NCBI RefSeq assembly: GCF_019320115.1
Contig: NC_089583.1
Coordinates: 76,215,368 to 76,279,367, forward strand
DNA from: Miscanthus floridulus
Lineage: Eukaryota; Streptophyta; Magnoliopsida; Poales; Poaceae
DNA: 64,000 bases
Direction: 5' to 3'
The first letter of the stretch is position 1. Each line of letters begins with the position of its first letter. Below the pieces are notes generated by a model that was not told where the DNA came from, made no database searches, and was given only the letters and a program-made list of their open reading frames with translations. Of this stretch, positions 45,211 through 57,466 are shown piece after piece. The position numbers and the translations under genes are program-made.

Positions 45211-47190
45211 ACGCCGGGGACTCCTCGGTGCTCGGACATCGCCAGCTACATTGGTTACTCCTCAGCACTTGAATTCTTCATGCTCGAGGACTAAGTGGGC
45301 ACACTTCTCGGTGCTCAGACATCACTGCCTATGCCAGGGACTCCTTGGTGCTCGGACATCGCCAGCTTCGCCGAGGACTCCTCGCTACTCAGACATCGCC
45401 AGCTGCACCGGGAACTCCTCGATGTTCAAACATCGCCAGCTACGCCGAGGACTCCTCGGTGCTCGGACATCACCATCGATGCCGGGGACTCCTCGCTCTT
45501 CGGTGCTCGAACATCGCCAGCGACATTGGGGACTCCTCGCTCCTCAGTGCTCGGTCATCGCTAGTGACGCCGGGACTCCTCGCTCCACGATGCTCGAACA
45601 TCGCCAGCGACGCTGGGGACTCCTCGCTCCTCGGTGCTCGATCATCGCCAGCGACGCCGGGGACTCCTCGCTCCTTGATGCTCGGTCATCACCAACGATG
45701 CTGAGGACTCATCGCACCTCAGTGCTCGGTCATCGCCAGTGATGCTGGGGACTCCTTGGTCCTCGGTGCTTGGACATCACCAGCGATGCTGGGGACTCCT
45801 CGCTCCTCGGTGCTCGGACATCGCCAGCGGCACCGGGGACTCCTTGCTCCTTGATGCTTGGACATCACTAGCTATGTCAGGGACTCCTCACTCCTCGGTG
45901 CTCGGACATTGCCAGCGACGCCGGGGACTCCTCGGTGCTCGGTCATTGCCAGCGACGCTGGGGACTCCTCGCTCCTCGGTGCTGGGTCATCGTGCGCGAC
46001 ACCAGGCACTCCTCGCTCATCGGTGCTCGGTCATCACCAGTGACGTGGAGGACTCCTCGCTCCTCGGTGCTCGATCATCGCTAGCGATGCCAGGGGCTCC
46101 TTGCTCCTCGGTGCTTGGTCATCACCAGTGATGCCAGGGACTCCTCGCTCCTCGGTGGTCGATCATCGCCAGCAACGCCGGGCACTCCTCGCTCCTTGGT
46201 GCTCAGACATCACTAGCGACGTCGGGGACACCTTGCTCTTCAGTGCTCGGTCATCACCAGCGATGCTAAGGACTCCTTGCTCCTCGGTGCTCGGTCATCG
46301 CCAACAATGCCGGGGCTCCTCGGTGCTTGAACATCGCCAGTGATGCCGAGGGCTCCTTGCTCCTCGGTGCTCGATCATCGCCAGTGACACCGAGGACTCC
46401 TCACTCCTCAGTGCTCGGTCATCGCCAGCGACGCCAGACTCCTCGCTCCTCGGTGCTCCATCATCGCTAGCGACGCCGAGGACTCCTCGCTCCTTGGTGC
46501 TCGATCATTGCCAGCGACGCCGAGGGCTCCTTACTCCTCGATGCTCGGTCATCGCCAGCGACGCCGGGGACTCCTCGCTCCTCGGTGCTTGATCTTCGCC
46601 AGCGACGCTGGGGACTCCTCGCTCCTTGGTGCTCGGACATCACCAGCAACATCGACGACTCCTGGCTCCTTGATGCTTGGTCATCACCAGCGATGCCAGG
46701 GACTCCTCGCTCCATGGTGCTCGGTCATTGCCAGCAACGCTGGGGGCTCCTCGCTCCTCAGTGCTCAGACAGCGCCAGCAACGCCGGGGGCTCCTTGCTC
46801 CTCGGTGCTCAGTCATCGCTAGCGACGTCAGGGACTCCTCGCTCCTCGGTGCTCGGACATCGCTAGTGACACCGGGGACTCCTAGCTCCTTAGTGCTTGA
46901 TCATCCCCAGCGATGCCGGGGACTCCTCGGTGCTCGAACATCACCAGTGACGCCAAGGACTCCTCGGTCCTCGGTGCTCGATCATCACCAGCGACACTGG
47001 GGTCTCCTCGCTCCTCGGTGCTCGATCATCACTAGTGATGCCAGGGACTCCTCGCTCCTCGGTGCTCGATCATCGCCAGCGACGCCGAGGACACCTCATT
47101 CCTTAGTGCTTGGACATCGCCTGCGATGCCGGGGACTCATCACTCTTTAGTGCTCGGACATCGCCAGCGGCGCCGGGAACTCCTCGGTGC
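45211..47190 (+). repeat. Minisatellite of 37/44-bp units, about 45 copies
   Basis: Core unit GGACTCCTCGGTGCTCGGAC followed by ATCGCCAGCGACGCCGG. The 44-bp form carries a 7-bp insertion (CTCGCTC type) in the CTCCTCGGTG part; the 37-bp form dominates at the left edge (45211-45480). Because 44 is not a multiple of 3 and the unit lacks stops, all three frames stay open and produce Ser/Arg/Pro-rich ORFs that are not evidence of protein. Confidence 0.92.
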
Positions 47191-47538
47191 TCCCTTGGTG
47201 GTCGGATCATGCTACATCTCATCGGTGTGCTATCAAGCTACTCCATGCTGTTCAGATCAGGGTGCTGATCTTGGGCAGCACATCTAGGGTCTTGATGCGC
47301 GCATCTCGGATGACGTCGGCAAAGCTTTTAGACTTCTTTTTTTGACCCCGCTATAAGATTCATTCTTCATCTTCCAGCAGGCTCAGGGGCTAAGTGGACA
47401 CACTTCACCTTATGGTGAATGTGCTTGTTCTCATCTTGAGGCTACGCCCGAGGACTGACTGCCTGCTCAGCTGGTCTTCTACTTTCTAACCCTAGCACCA
47501 CATGACTATGTCACCTACAGTCAGGCTCGGGGACTAGC
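47191..47538 (+). mobile_element. Tat 3' region before LTR 3
   Basis: Collinear with 43535-43864, including GATCAGGGTGCTGATCTTGG, and ending GGGGACTAGC before LTR 3. No coding capacity. Confidence 0.75.
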
Positions 47539-47854
47539 TATGGGGATATGGCCCCCGGTATCCACAAGATAGGACATGGGCTACACCATCAGAGGTGGCC
47601 CAACCCACAAGATCAAGGCGTGCATGGCGCTGCTTGGCGTGCACAGCAAGCTATTATATAATACCAAATAGGATACTTTCCTTATAACCCTACCCCTCTA
47701 GAGTATATAAGGAGACGTAGGGGGTCCCCTAACAGACAAGATATATCTTATACTCAATACAATACACCAAAGACACAGGACGTAGGGTATTACATCGATC
47801 TGACGGCCCAAACCTGTCTAAATCGCTGTCTTTGCCACTTGTGTTACCATTCGC
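47539..47854 (+). mobile_element. Tat LTR 3, 3'-truncated
   Basis: Starts TATGGGGATATGGCC (TG changed to TA); TATA box TATATAA at 47704-47710. It stops after GTTACCATTCGCC, where it meets LTR 4 head-to-head. Confidence 0.82.
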
Positions 47855-47858
47855 CAAT

Positions 47859-48242
47859 TGTCGACAAAAGATGCTCGATAGTCCACCGAGGGGTATCCCA
47901 CAATGGTAGATTTGTCGTAGAGGTGAGCGAGATCAGGAGCAAGATAGTAATACAAGCACCAAGACATAAGATTTAGATAGGTTCGGCCGTCAGTATGACA
48001 TAAGACCTACATCCTGTATTATGCTGTATTGCATTGAGATGTATGTAGATAGATCTGTCCACTAGGGGACCTCTGCCTCTCCTTATATACTCTAGAGGGG
48101 TAGGGTTACAACTTAAAAGGAAAGTATCCTATTTGGTACTATATAATAGCTTGCGGTGCACGCCTTGATCTTGCGGGCTGGGCCACCTCTGATGGTGCAG
48201 TCCATGTCTTGTCTTGTGGATACCGGGGGCCATACCCCCATA
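47859..48242 (-). mobile_element. Tat LTR 4, minus strand
   Basis: Minus sense starts TATGGGGGTATGG (plus 48242) and ends TTTTGTCGACA (plus 47859); inverted TATA at 48083-48089. Two bases beyond its end, TGGCG is all that remains of the PBS. Confidence 0.85.
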
Positions 48243-48590
48243 GCTAGTCCTCGAGCCTGACAGTAGGTGATGTAGTCACATGGTGCTAGGGTCAGAAAGT
48301 AGAAGACCAGCCGAGCAGGCAGCCAGTCTCCAGGCGTAGCCTCGAGATGAGAAAAGCACACATTCACCGCAAGGTAAAGTGTGCCCACTTAGTCCCCGAG
48401 CCTGCTGGAAGATGAAGAATGAATCTTGTAGCAGGGTCAAAGGAAAAGAAGCCCAAAAGCTTTGTTGATGTCATCTGACATGTGCGTATCAAGACCCCAG
48501 ACGTGCTGCCCAAGATCATCATCCTAATCCGAACAGCATGGAGTAGCTTGATAGCACATCGATGAGATGTAGCAAGATTCGACCACCAAG
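48243..48590 (-). mobile_element. Tat 3' region, minus strand, first inverted copy
   Basis: Inverted equivalent of 47191-47538. It joins LTR 4 at the GCTAGTCCTCGAGCC motif. Confidence 0.75.
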
Positions 48591-48985
48591 GGCAATGTTC
48601 GAGCGCCAAGGAGTCCTCGGCGTAGCTGGCGATGTCCAAGCACCGAGGAGTTACCAGTGTAGGCGATGATGTCCGAGCATCGAAGAGTCCTCGGCATAGC
48701 TAGCGATGTCTGAGCATCGAGGAGTCCCTAGCGTAGCTGGCGATGTCCGAGCATCGAGGAGTCCCAAGCATAGGCGGTGAGATCCGAGCACCAAGGAGTC
48801 CCCAGTGTAGCTAGCAATGTCCGAGCACCGAGGAGTTCTTGGCAAAGCTGGCGAGCTCCGAGCACCGAGGAGTCCCCGGCATAGCTAGCGATGTTTGAGC
48901 ACCGAGGAGTCCCTAGCATAGCTAGCGAGGTCCGAGCACCGAGGAGTCCCTGGTGTAGCTAGCGATGTCCAAGCACTGGCGTAGC
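48591..48985 (-). repeat. Minisatellite, short 37-bp-type array, minus
   Basis: About ten units of the 37-bp form (minus sense GGACTCCTCGGTGCTCGGAC), without the 7-bp insertion. Inverted relative to 45211-47190. Confidence 0.88.
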
Positions 48986-49209
48986 TGGCGACATCCGTGC
49001 AGTGAAGTGTGCCCACTTAGTCCTCGAGCATGAAGAATTCCGAGCGCCGAGGAGTAACTGACGTATCTGACGATGAAGCATGAGTGGCGAACAGACTGGT
49101 CAACTGGTCGGCGACAAAGTGAGCATTGAGCAGAAGCGACCAGCGAACAGCCGATCAATTAGTCGACGATGAAGTTGATGATCCTAGTGGACCGACCAGT
49201 TGATCAGTG
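48986..49209 (-). mobile_element. Tat internal segment, minus strand
   Basis: GACCAGTTGA-rich segment matching 45000-45210 inverted, ending at LTR 5. No ORF of note. Confidence 0.6.
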
Positions 49210-49595
49210 GTGAGATGCTCGGTAGTCCAACGACGAGTGTCCCATGATGGTAGATTTATCATAGAGGTGAGCGAGATTAGGAGCGAGATGGTAATACAAG
49301 CACCAAGACACAAGATTTAGACAGGTTCGACCGTCAGTATAACATAATACCTACATCCTGTGTTCTGATGTATTGCATTGAGATGTATCGATCATGTCCA
49401 CTAGGGGACCCCTGCCTCTCCTTATATACTTTAGAGGGGTAGGCTTACAAGGAAAGTAGCCTATTTGGTACTATATAATATCTTACGGTGCATGTCGAGC
49501 AGCGCCAGTGCATGCCTTGATCTTGTGGGATAGGCCACCTCTAATAGTGTGGCCCATGTCTTGTCTTGTGGATACCTGGGGGCTATACCCCCATA
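49210..49595 (-). mobile_element. Tat LTR 5, minus strand
   Basis: Close to LTR 4; inverted TATA at 49422-49428; starts (minus) TATGGGGGTATAGCC at plus 49595. Its 3' terminal ten or so bases are missing near 49210. Confidence 0.8.
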
Positions 49596-49940
49596 GCTAG
49601 TCCCCGAGCCTGACAGTAGGTGACATAGTCACTGTGGTGCTAGGGTCAGAAAGTAGAAGACCAGCTGAGCAGGTAGCCAGTCCCTGAGCATAGCCTCGAG
49701 ATGAGAACAAGCACATTCACTACAAGGTGAAGTGTGCCCACTTAGTCCCCGAGCCTACTAGAAGATGAAGAATGAATCTTGTAGTAGGGTCAAAGAAAAA
49801 GAAGTCTGAAAGCTTTGCCGATGTCATCTGACATGCAGCGTATCAAGACCCCAGATGTGCTGCCCAAGATCAGCACCCTGATCCGAATAGCATGGAGCAG
49901 CTTGATAGCACACCGATGAGACGTAGCAAGATCCGACCAC
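49596..49940 (-). mobile_element. Tat 3' region, minus strand, second inverted copy
   Basis: Same module as 48243-48590, again directly next to an LTR. Confidence 0.75.
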
Positions 49941-50820
49941 CAAGGGAGCACCAAGGAGTCCCCGGTGTCACTGGCGATATCCGAGCACCAAGGAGCGAGG
50001 AGTCCCCGGTGTCGCTGGCGATGACCGAGCACCAAGGAGCGAGGAGTCCCCGGTGTCGCTAGCGATGACCGAGCACCGAGGAGCATGTAGTCCCTGGCAT
50101 CGCTGGCGATGTCTGAGCACCGAGGAGCGAGGAGTCCCCGACGTCGCTGGCGATGACCGAGCATTGAGGAGTGAGGAGTTCTCGATGTCACTGGCGATGA
50201 CCGAGCACTAAGGAGCGAGGAGTTCTTGGCGTCGCTGGCGATGACCGAGCACTGAGGAGCGAGGAGTTCCTGGTGTTGCTGGTGATGACCGAGCACCAAG
50301 GAGCGAGGAGTTCCCAGCGTTGCTGGTGATGACCGAGCACCGAGGAGCGAGGAGTCCCCGGCGTCACTAGCGATGATCGAGCACTGAGGAATGAGGAGTC
50401 CACGGTGTTGCTGGCGATGACCGAGCATCGAGGAGCGAGGAGTCCCCAGCGCCACTAGCGATGACTGAGCACCGAGGAGCAAGGAGTCCCTGGCGTTGCT
50501 GGCGATTACCGAGCACCGAGGAGCAAGGAGTCCCCGATGTCGCTGGCGATTACCGAGCACCGAGGCGCGAGGAGTCCTCGGTGTCACTGGCGATTACTGA
50601 GCACCGAGGAGAGAGGAGTCCTCGATGTTGCTGGCGATGACCGGGCACCAAGGAACGAGGAGTCCCCGGCGTCGCTGGCAATGACCGAGCACCAAGGAGT
50701 GAGGAGTCCCCGACATCGCTAGCGATGTCCGAGCACCGAGGAGTCCCCAGCGTAGCTGGCAATGTCCGAGCACCGAGGAGTTCCCTATGAAGCTAGCGAT
50801 GTCCGAGCACCGGCGTAGCT
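49941..50820 (-). repeat. Minisatellite, 44-bp array, about 20 copies, minus
   Basis: Mostly 44-bp units with the 7-bp insertion, in inverted orientation relative to 45211-47190; it ends in 37-bp-type units at 50690-50820. The long minus-strand frame (49790-50587) is a by-product of the repeat. Confidence 0.9.
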
Positions 50821-51270
50821 AGCGACATACATGCGGTGAAGTGTGCCCACTTAGTCCTCGAGCATGAAGAAATCGAGCCCCGAGGTGTCCCCGGCATGGC
50901 TGGTGATGAAGCACGAGCGACAAACAGTCTGGTCAACTGGTCGGTGGTGAAGTGAGCATTGAGTAGAAGCAACCGGCGAACAGTCCAATCAACTGGTCAG
51001 TGATGAAGTCGATGAACCTAGCGGTCCGACCAGTTGATCGATAGAGAAGTCCGAGCACCAGAAGTGGGCACACTTGTTCCATTGCAAAGAAATTTTTGGT
51101 TCTGAACTTGAGCTCCTTACACCCTTATGGCAAGTTGTGCTTTGGTTATGCTGCTCGGCTACGATTCGAGCTGCTCGGTGACAGTACACGCTGCTCGGCA
51201 ACTGTTCTCACCTGCCCGGACAAGCTCAAGACGGTGTTGCACTATGGGTACAAGGTGCTCAGGGACTAGC
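50821..51270. mobile_element. Tat internal remnants before LTR 6
   Basis: 50821-51060 repeats the GACCAGTTGA module (minus). 51090-51270 is plus-oriented 3' sequence (CTGCTCGG motifs) ending AGGGACTAGC before LTR 6. The orientation switch lies near 51060-51090. Confidence 0.55.
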
Positions 51271-51529
51271 TATGGGGGGTATGACACCGGATACCCACGT
51301 CAGACCACATGGGCTGCCTGCCCTTAGGGGCAGCCTAGCCCACAAGATGAAGCCTTGCGGGGCATGACTCTGGTCAGGCGCCTTTCGCAAGATATCTGGA
51401 AGATATCCTGAAGATACTACGAGATCTGTTAGGATATGTATGATCCCAAGATTCCTGTAATTAGTTATTACTTTCCGGTTATCTCTCAGATCTAATTGAC
51501 TTGTAACCCTACTCCCTAGACTATATAAG
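51271..51529 (+). mobile_element. Tat LTR 6, cut at its TATA box
   Basis: Starts TATGGGGGGTATGACACC; same subfamily as LTR 1. Sequence is LTR-like up to TATATAA (51522-51528), then changes to Tekay LTR sequence. Confidence 0.82.
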
Positions 51530-54500
51530 GGCTTGTTTTAGTAGCCTAACATGCCCTCTCAAGAATAGAATAGGTGGTTTAGCAATTGAAGCGTCGAATT
51601 GGGTTTTTGGGATGCTTTAAAAAGCGTGCATGGCACGTTTTGGGCCGAGTTCCTCGCGTGGACGTGGTCATCATGCCTTGGCACTCGGCGTCGCTGCACC
51701 GGCCGCCCAACACACGCACGCATTCATGCTCGCACATGTGCCACCACATTGGCCTAGCCGCTCTACCCTGCAGTGTCCTTGCTATTGTCGTCATGGGCCA
51801 GTCGCTCTAGCCTATCCGCTACCGCCTAGACGACACCTCGCGTTGTCACCGCCACGCCATGGACCGCCACCATCCCATCATCGTGCTGCCTTGCGCCATC
51901 ATCGTCGTGCCACAGCACGCGCATGTTTCCTCTGCATTGCATCATCACATCACGTGCACTCGTGCTACTTGTGTCACGTCGCCACTGCCACTGCTACACG
52001 CGCCTATAGCACCAACACATGGCCATGTCGCCGTCGGTTTGCTAATTAAGGCGCTGCGGCCACACAAGCCGTGTTGACCCCATACGTGCATGTGTAGCCT
52101 CCTGTGTGTGCCCTTGTCCTCTTCTATTGAGTGGCAAGGGCCACACTGCGCTCCCCATTCACCTCCGCCTTTAATGGCGTCGCGCCGGCGTCACCGAGCC
52201 ACAACTGAGCCAGCTCGCACCATCCGGTCTAATCCAAGCAATTGAGTGTGCCAAATGGTTGAGTGGGAACCTAGCTATGCGCTGTGATCGACACTGTTGT
52301 AGCCATGCACCGTAGAGCTCCAATTTGGAGTCTTCTTCCCCATCGGCCATCTTAAGGCCGAACAATGACGTTCACCCCAATTAGCCTCGCACCATCCACC
52401 TCCATCCAATTCCTTGGCACCATGTCTTTGCCTTGATCCCCTCCACCACCCACGCACCTTAGCCTAGCTGCTACCGACCTACTGTGGTCGCTGACGCGAT
52501 GGTGTCACCGCAGTGCGCCACTGCATCTCACCGTCGCACGTGGCCAGCTCGGTTTGGGAAATCCCTAGCCAAAGCGCCCCCATAGCAGCAACAAGGGGTA
52601 CGCTAGTGGTGCTTTAGGGCTAGCTATCTCTCACTGTGGTGGCTTAGGGTGGCCGGCGCGTTGTGGCCACCATTGTCGTGAGCTCCATCGCCCCTGTAGC
52701 TTCGGCTAGGGTAGGCTCTAGGGTCGTAGGTGTTGTTCGGCTCGCTAGTTTGGTTGGAGCGGGTCTCGATTGGCCGGTGTGACCGCTCAGTGCCAGCGCC
52801 ACCGCACCGATGCACGCGCGGTGGCCCGAGGACTTGGTCGTGGTGAAGATGGTTTGTTCCAAGGGCCAAATCGCTTAAGTCTAGACTATAGGAATAGGAC
52901 GCATTGGATTCTAAGGACTAGCAGTTACATCATGGGCGTTTTCGCAAAAAGGCCGGCGCGCGCGGACCTCCGCGTCGTGGGTCATTGCCGCGTGGAGGGG
53001 CCATGCACCCATGTGGGCCGCGTCGGTGGGTCTCGTGTGCGTGCGCAGCGCGATGTGGGTGTGGGCCGAGCCACAATGGGCAGCGCGGATGGATTCTGGG
53101 TTTTCATTTTTTAGGGAATTAGTAAATGTTTATTCAATTTAGTTTTGAGCTGATCTTTGTAAAATTATAGTAAATTCTGTAGGTGTCCAAAAATAGTGAA
53201 ACAAAATTTGTTAGGTTCACAAAAATGTTATCTATTTGTTGGTGTAGTTAGTTTATAGTTATCTATGATAGTGATAGATTCATTAATTCATTTAGGAAAG
53301 CTTAGTATTATTTATCTTAATATTTGTAAAAAATTTTGTGGCAAATTGGTGATAGATTTAGCCATAAAATTTTTATAGTAGGTTCATTAAATTATTATGT
53401 GCCCACTATAATTTTTGTAGCCCTGGAGTAGGTTGATAAATATAGTAGCTAGTACTCCTTGTTTTATCATATATAGAGTAAATCGATATTAAGAATAGGG
53501 ATTCCTTTAGTTGCTAAGTTAATACATGAAATGTTTCATACGTGTTTAGTGGGAATGATAGGTAACATAGCATCTTAGTTGGTAGAGCTAGTTTAGTAGC
53601 TTGACTAGATGTATTTTATTTTAAGAGTTGTTGTTGCTGTATTACTAAGTGTTGCATCATTATTTCATGCATGTAGATAACGAGTAGGTAGAGTTCGTGC
53701 CTAGTGGGTGAATAGGAGTATGAAGAGATCATTGAAGAGTACACAGAGGAGATTCTCATATAGGAGGAAGCCCTAGAGCCATTAGTTGCTGACTTTGTTA
53801 ACACCCCATCTGCCCAAGGCAAGCCCCAGTGCATAACCCCTATTTTTGAATGATCATTGAATATATATAGGATGTGCATTTACTGTTACAGGCATTTTAT
53901 GGAAACTACATGCATAAATATACTTACCTATGAGTCCTACTAGTATAGGTCGAGTAGCTGCTATGCTTAGGATTTCAGGTAGCGTGAGTAACCTGTCCGT
54001 TACTCATAATAAGTGATTGTTATCACTCATGATAAAATGGTGGGAAGGAAAATAGAGACCAAGCAGGGATATGGTTTGGGTATTGGTGGGTGTAAGAGGT
54101 TGTGTCCTATGGCCAACAGGGCATAGCTTGGTTACACTTTTCCCTGTCTGTGTCAGTTAAGGACCGGCCATTGCATTGGGTTCTAGGCAAGTCACACACT
54201 TATTATCCTAAGGCACATACTTGGGTATGGGCGCAGGGAAGACTTGTTGCTCTCTTGTTGTGGGTTCTGGCTCTTTCTAGACCGACTGATTGGAGACAGG
54301 GATGGTGGAGGTCTAAGCACCGCACTGAGTCTGGGACTTAGGAGCGGAGGCATTGGAGTCTAAGTTTGGATGGGGACCTAGACCCCATGATAGGAGAGTG
54401 ATGGGTTGGTCCTACTTGTTCCTAGGGTACAAGCGGGCACGTGTGTTTCAGGGTACCCAGCTGGGCATATTGATTCACAAATCACCGGCTGTTCCGGTAT

Positions 54501-55154
54501 GGCTTGTCTATAGTCTAGCACCTGTAGTAAGAACTAAAAGATGAAAGGTGATGAAATGGAACTAGTTTGCTCAACCCTTGCTTGAAAGTAGAACAGGTGC
54601 TTACATAGAATGGCTAGATAATGAATTAATCATGACTGCTAATAATAACATAAATAAGGATTTACTATTAGTATTGCTTTCTGCAAAAAGGAAACCCAGC
54701 AAATCATAAAGCTTATCATATCCCTTGGAGTCAGGAAATTATTCCCACTAGTCAGATAAGTCTTGCGAGTACATTGTGTACTCATGGTTTATTTACACCT
54801 ATTGCAGGTGCAGCTTGAGGAGTAGCAGTTGTGTGAAGGATTCTTCTGGTGGGCACAGACGGATCCTTGTATCTTATAGATAGATGTTTCTTTTCATTCC
54901 GCTATTAAATTTCCACACTCTAAATTTGGTACTGTAATAATATATTTTTATGAATTCTAGATGTATGAAATGGACTAAGTAATGTAAACTCGTTCTCATT
55001 ATTGGATCCTATGAGAAAAATGTGGATTATTCGGGCTCTCCCTTAGGGTGTGCTCGATGGAATCTGCCTGATGTAGCTCACTCTCGGGGTGCTTAGTGTC
55101 TAGTGGTAGACAAGCGCCTCCGCAAGTGCGTTATTTCAGGGTGGTTCTGCCACA
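51530..55154 (+). mobile_element. 5' LTR of Tekay element F, 5'-truncated
   Basis: Collinear with 60712-64000 of the 3' LTR. The first 450 bp or so (TGTAACACC... ) are missing at the junction with Tat LTR 6. It ends TTCTGCCACA, followed by the PBS. It has a GC-rich block (51650-53100), a conserved AT-rich region, and the acidic-module region at 53675-53840. Confidence 0.88.
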
Positions 55155-55156
55155 GT

Positions 55157-55169
55157 TGGTACCAGAGCC
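55157..55169 (+). other. Primer binding site of Tekay element F
   Basis: TGGTACCAGAGCC, initiator tRNA-Met type with one difference, two bases after the LTR. Confidence 0.85.
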
Positions 55170-55627
55170 AATAATGAATCTACAAGTTTCCTCACTCTTT
55201 TTCAAAACCTAAAATTTGACCAACAAGAGTTTTGCGAAAAGTAGGATGCGATAAAATTATCTAAATAAGTATAAGCCCTAGCAATATGGTCTATCTAGGA
55301 TAGCGGCACTGGTTTTATCTAATCAGTTTTCTATAGGTACACTGACTTACGCTGCGTAAGAATCGTTAGCAAAGCAGAAAGTGAGTGTGCGATGTGCCGA
55401 AATTTTGCGAACATCGCTATATTCTGGCTTGAGTGAACGTATAGGCCGATGCATGCATCATGATAATAGAATCTTGCTTAAACTAAACTTCCCCTACACA
55501 TATAAATTGAATTAGTGAATTGATAGGATAACTAAAAGAATGCTTTAATAAATGTCTTATCATTTCTCTAGTCTCTTATTCTTGATCTAGAGGGTTGTCC
55601 TAAATGGTTGGTCCCTATACGTTACAG
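55170..55627 (+). mobile_element. Leader of Tekay element F
   Basis: AT-rich untranslated leader between PBS and gag. No ORF. A G-rich acceptor-like motif was not seen. Confidence 0.6.
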
Positions 55628-56870
55628 ATGAACCTGAGGTCCGATCACGGGAGCACCAGTGCCGGAGTGGGCCACGGTCTTGGTGAAGGCCAAGGTGAAA
55701 GTGGTCGGGGCAATGAGCACTGGCAATAGGGAAAGCCATGAGGCCCCACTTCTGGCTCCTCCACCTCCGCCACTGCCACCTCCGATGACTCATGTGGAGA
55801 TGTTGGCTGCTCGTCGTGAGTCAGCCCGTGCCATGGAGTTACTAGCATAGGCTATCGATGGCTTCACCCGTGGAGGCCATAGAGGCAATGGTGGGAATGA
55901 GGGTGGTGCTCGTGGTCCTGAGGGACCCTGCTCATATCAGGATTTCTTAAAGACGCACCCACCCATGTTCATGCCAACGGTTGAGCCTCTAGATGCGAAG
56001 CATTGGCTTCGTATCCTGGAGCAAATGTTTCTGCTTCTCACCGTAACTGAGGAGCAGAAAGTGCGCTTTAGTAGTGCAATAGCTATTGGGATCTGCTAGT
56101 GCATGGTGGGACACATTTAATGCCATGCAGCTGGTAGATCATCGGGTGACCTAGGTAGGAGTTCACTACGGCCTTCAGAGAGTATTATATTCCTACTAGT
56201 GTTCTAAATAGGAAGTTGACAAAATTTGTAGACTTGAGGCAAGGAAGCATGTCCGTGATGGACTATGTCAACAAGTTCAACCACTTGTCATAGTATGCTA
56301 GGACTCATGTTGATATAGATGAGAAGAAGAGGGACCATTTCTATCGTGGCCTCTCTTGCAGCCTACAGAAGGAGTTATATACTGGGAACTACCAGACCTT
56401 TGGGGCTATGATGAATGCTACCATTGACATGGAGGGATTGCAGCATGACTCTCAAGTAGAATGGAAGTGCAAGCAGGGTGGCTACTAGGTCTTCTAGTCA
56501 CCCCATGCTCAGAAAGTATAGGTTGTCAGGCGGGTGCCCTATCAGTCTTCAGGATGGGCATTCATTTCGATAGGCCTTAGCAGACCTTTCAGGCACCTTC
56601 CACTCAGTATCACGCACCCACTCAGCAGGTGCAACATTAGTAGCCCTAGGGATAGTAGGTCCCACCTCATCAAGGACAAGGGAACAAGCCTGGTGCTTGT
56701 TTTCAGGTGTGGCAGGGAGGGCCACTATGCTTGGGAGTGTCCACAAAAACTAGCCTACCCAGTCTGCTCAGCCCTCAGCTAACTCACGCCTGATCAAGTG
56801 GACAGTTATTAAGAAGAAAGTGCCAATGAGACTGATCTGGACAGGTTAATTTTATGGAGGCTGAGGAAAT
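55628..56870 (+). pseudogene. Tekay gag, decayed
   Basis: ATG at 55628 (MNLRSDHGSTSAG) opens the frame, which shifts near 55725. Then come a Pro-rich stretch and MTHVEMLAARRESARAMELL, THPPMFMPTVEPLDAKHWLR (gag core) and, after frameshifts, RDHFYRGLSCSLQKELYTG. A zinc knuckle remnant FRCGREGHYAWEC lies at 56700-56742, with its first Cys lost in this frame. Several stops and frameshifts; nonfunctional. Confidence 0.82.
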
Positions 56871-56878
56871 ATTACAAA

Positions 56879-57466
56879 ATGAACCAGGTGATGGCTGGTA
56901 TGTTCACCATTGATTCCCATCTAGCTTATGTGTTGTTTGATTCTGGTGCATCACATTCATTCATGAGCATGGGATTTTCACACCGGCACAATATACCTCT
57001 TATGGCTATACCTTTTGCATATAGAATCGGTACTCTAGGTGCGCAGTTGTGTGTTAATACTCAGACGAACACAGTGGGCTTAGTATTAGCCACTCATACT
57101 TATTGTCTCTAGTTCATGGTGCTGCCTGGGCAAGGCATTGATGCAATTCTAGGAATGAACTGGTTATGGGTATATGGGGTAGTCTTAGATCTGAAGCAGC
57201 TAGTTGTTGAGTTATGGCTTCCTTCTTCTGAGGATAGGATGTCTCATCTTATGCCCTCAGATCCAGCCTTACCTATTGCTACTCATGCTAAAGCTTCTCT
57301 TGATCTTACCTTTATTCCTATGGTCTATGAGTTTCTGGATGTCTTTCCTAAAGATCTACCTAGGTTGCCACCAGATAGAGATGTGGAGTTCTCCATTGAG
57401 TTAGAGCCAGGCACTGCTCCTATCTCCCCGATGCCCGTATCGTATGGCCCCAAAGGAATTGGCTGA
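56879..57466 (+). pseudogene. Tekay protease and linker
   Basis: Aspartic protease motif LFDSGASHSFMS (Asp codon 56939-56941) and the later IDAILGMNWLWVYG flap region. One stop at 57110-57112 splits it. It continues to YEFLDVFPKDLPRLPPDRDVEFSIEL, the standard lead-in to chromovirus RT. Confidence 0.88.

Noticed and set aside
45251..47150. Several ORFs of 90-163 codons on the plus strand
   Set aside because: They are translations of the 37/44-bp minisatellite in shifting frames. All three frames are open because the unit lacks stops.
49790..50587. Minus-strand ORF of 265 codons
   Set aside because: Same repeat artefact in the inverted array; no start context or domain.
45211..50820. CRISPR-like array
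   Set aside because: Units are contiguous degenerate tandem repeats with no unique spacers, in a plant retrotransposon setting.
51579..53114. Several ORFs in both strands
   Set aside because: GC-rich part of the Tekay LTR; equivalents in the other LTR copies are not conserved in frame.
55150..55170. tRNA-like match near the LTR end
   Set aside because: Only the short tRNA-complementary PBS is present; no cloverleaf.
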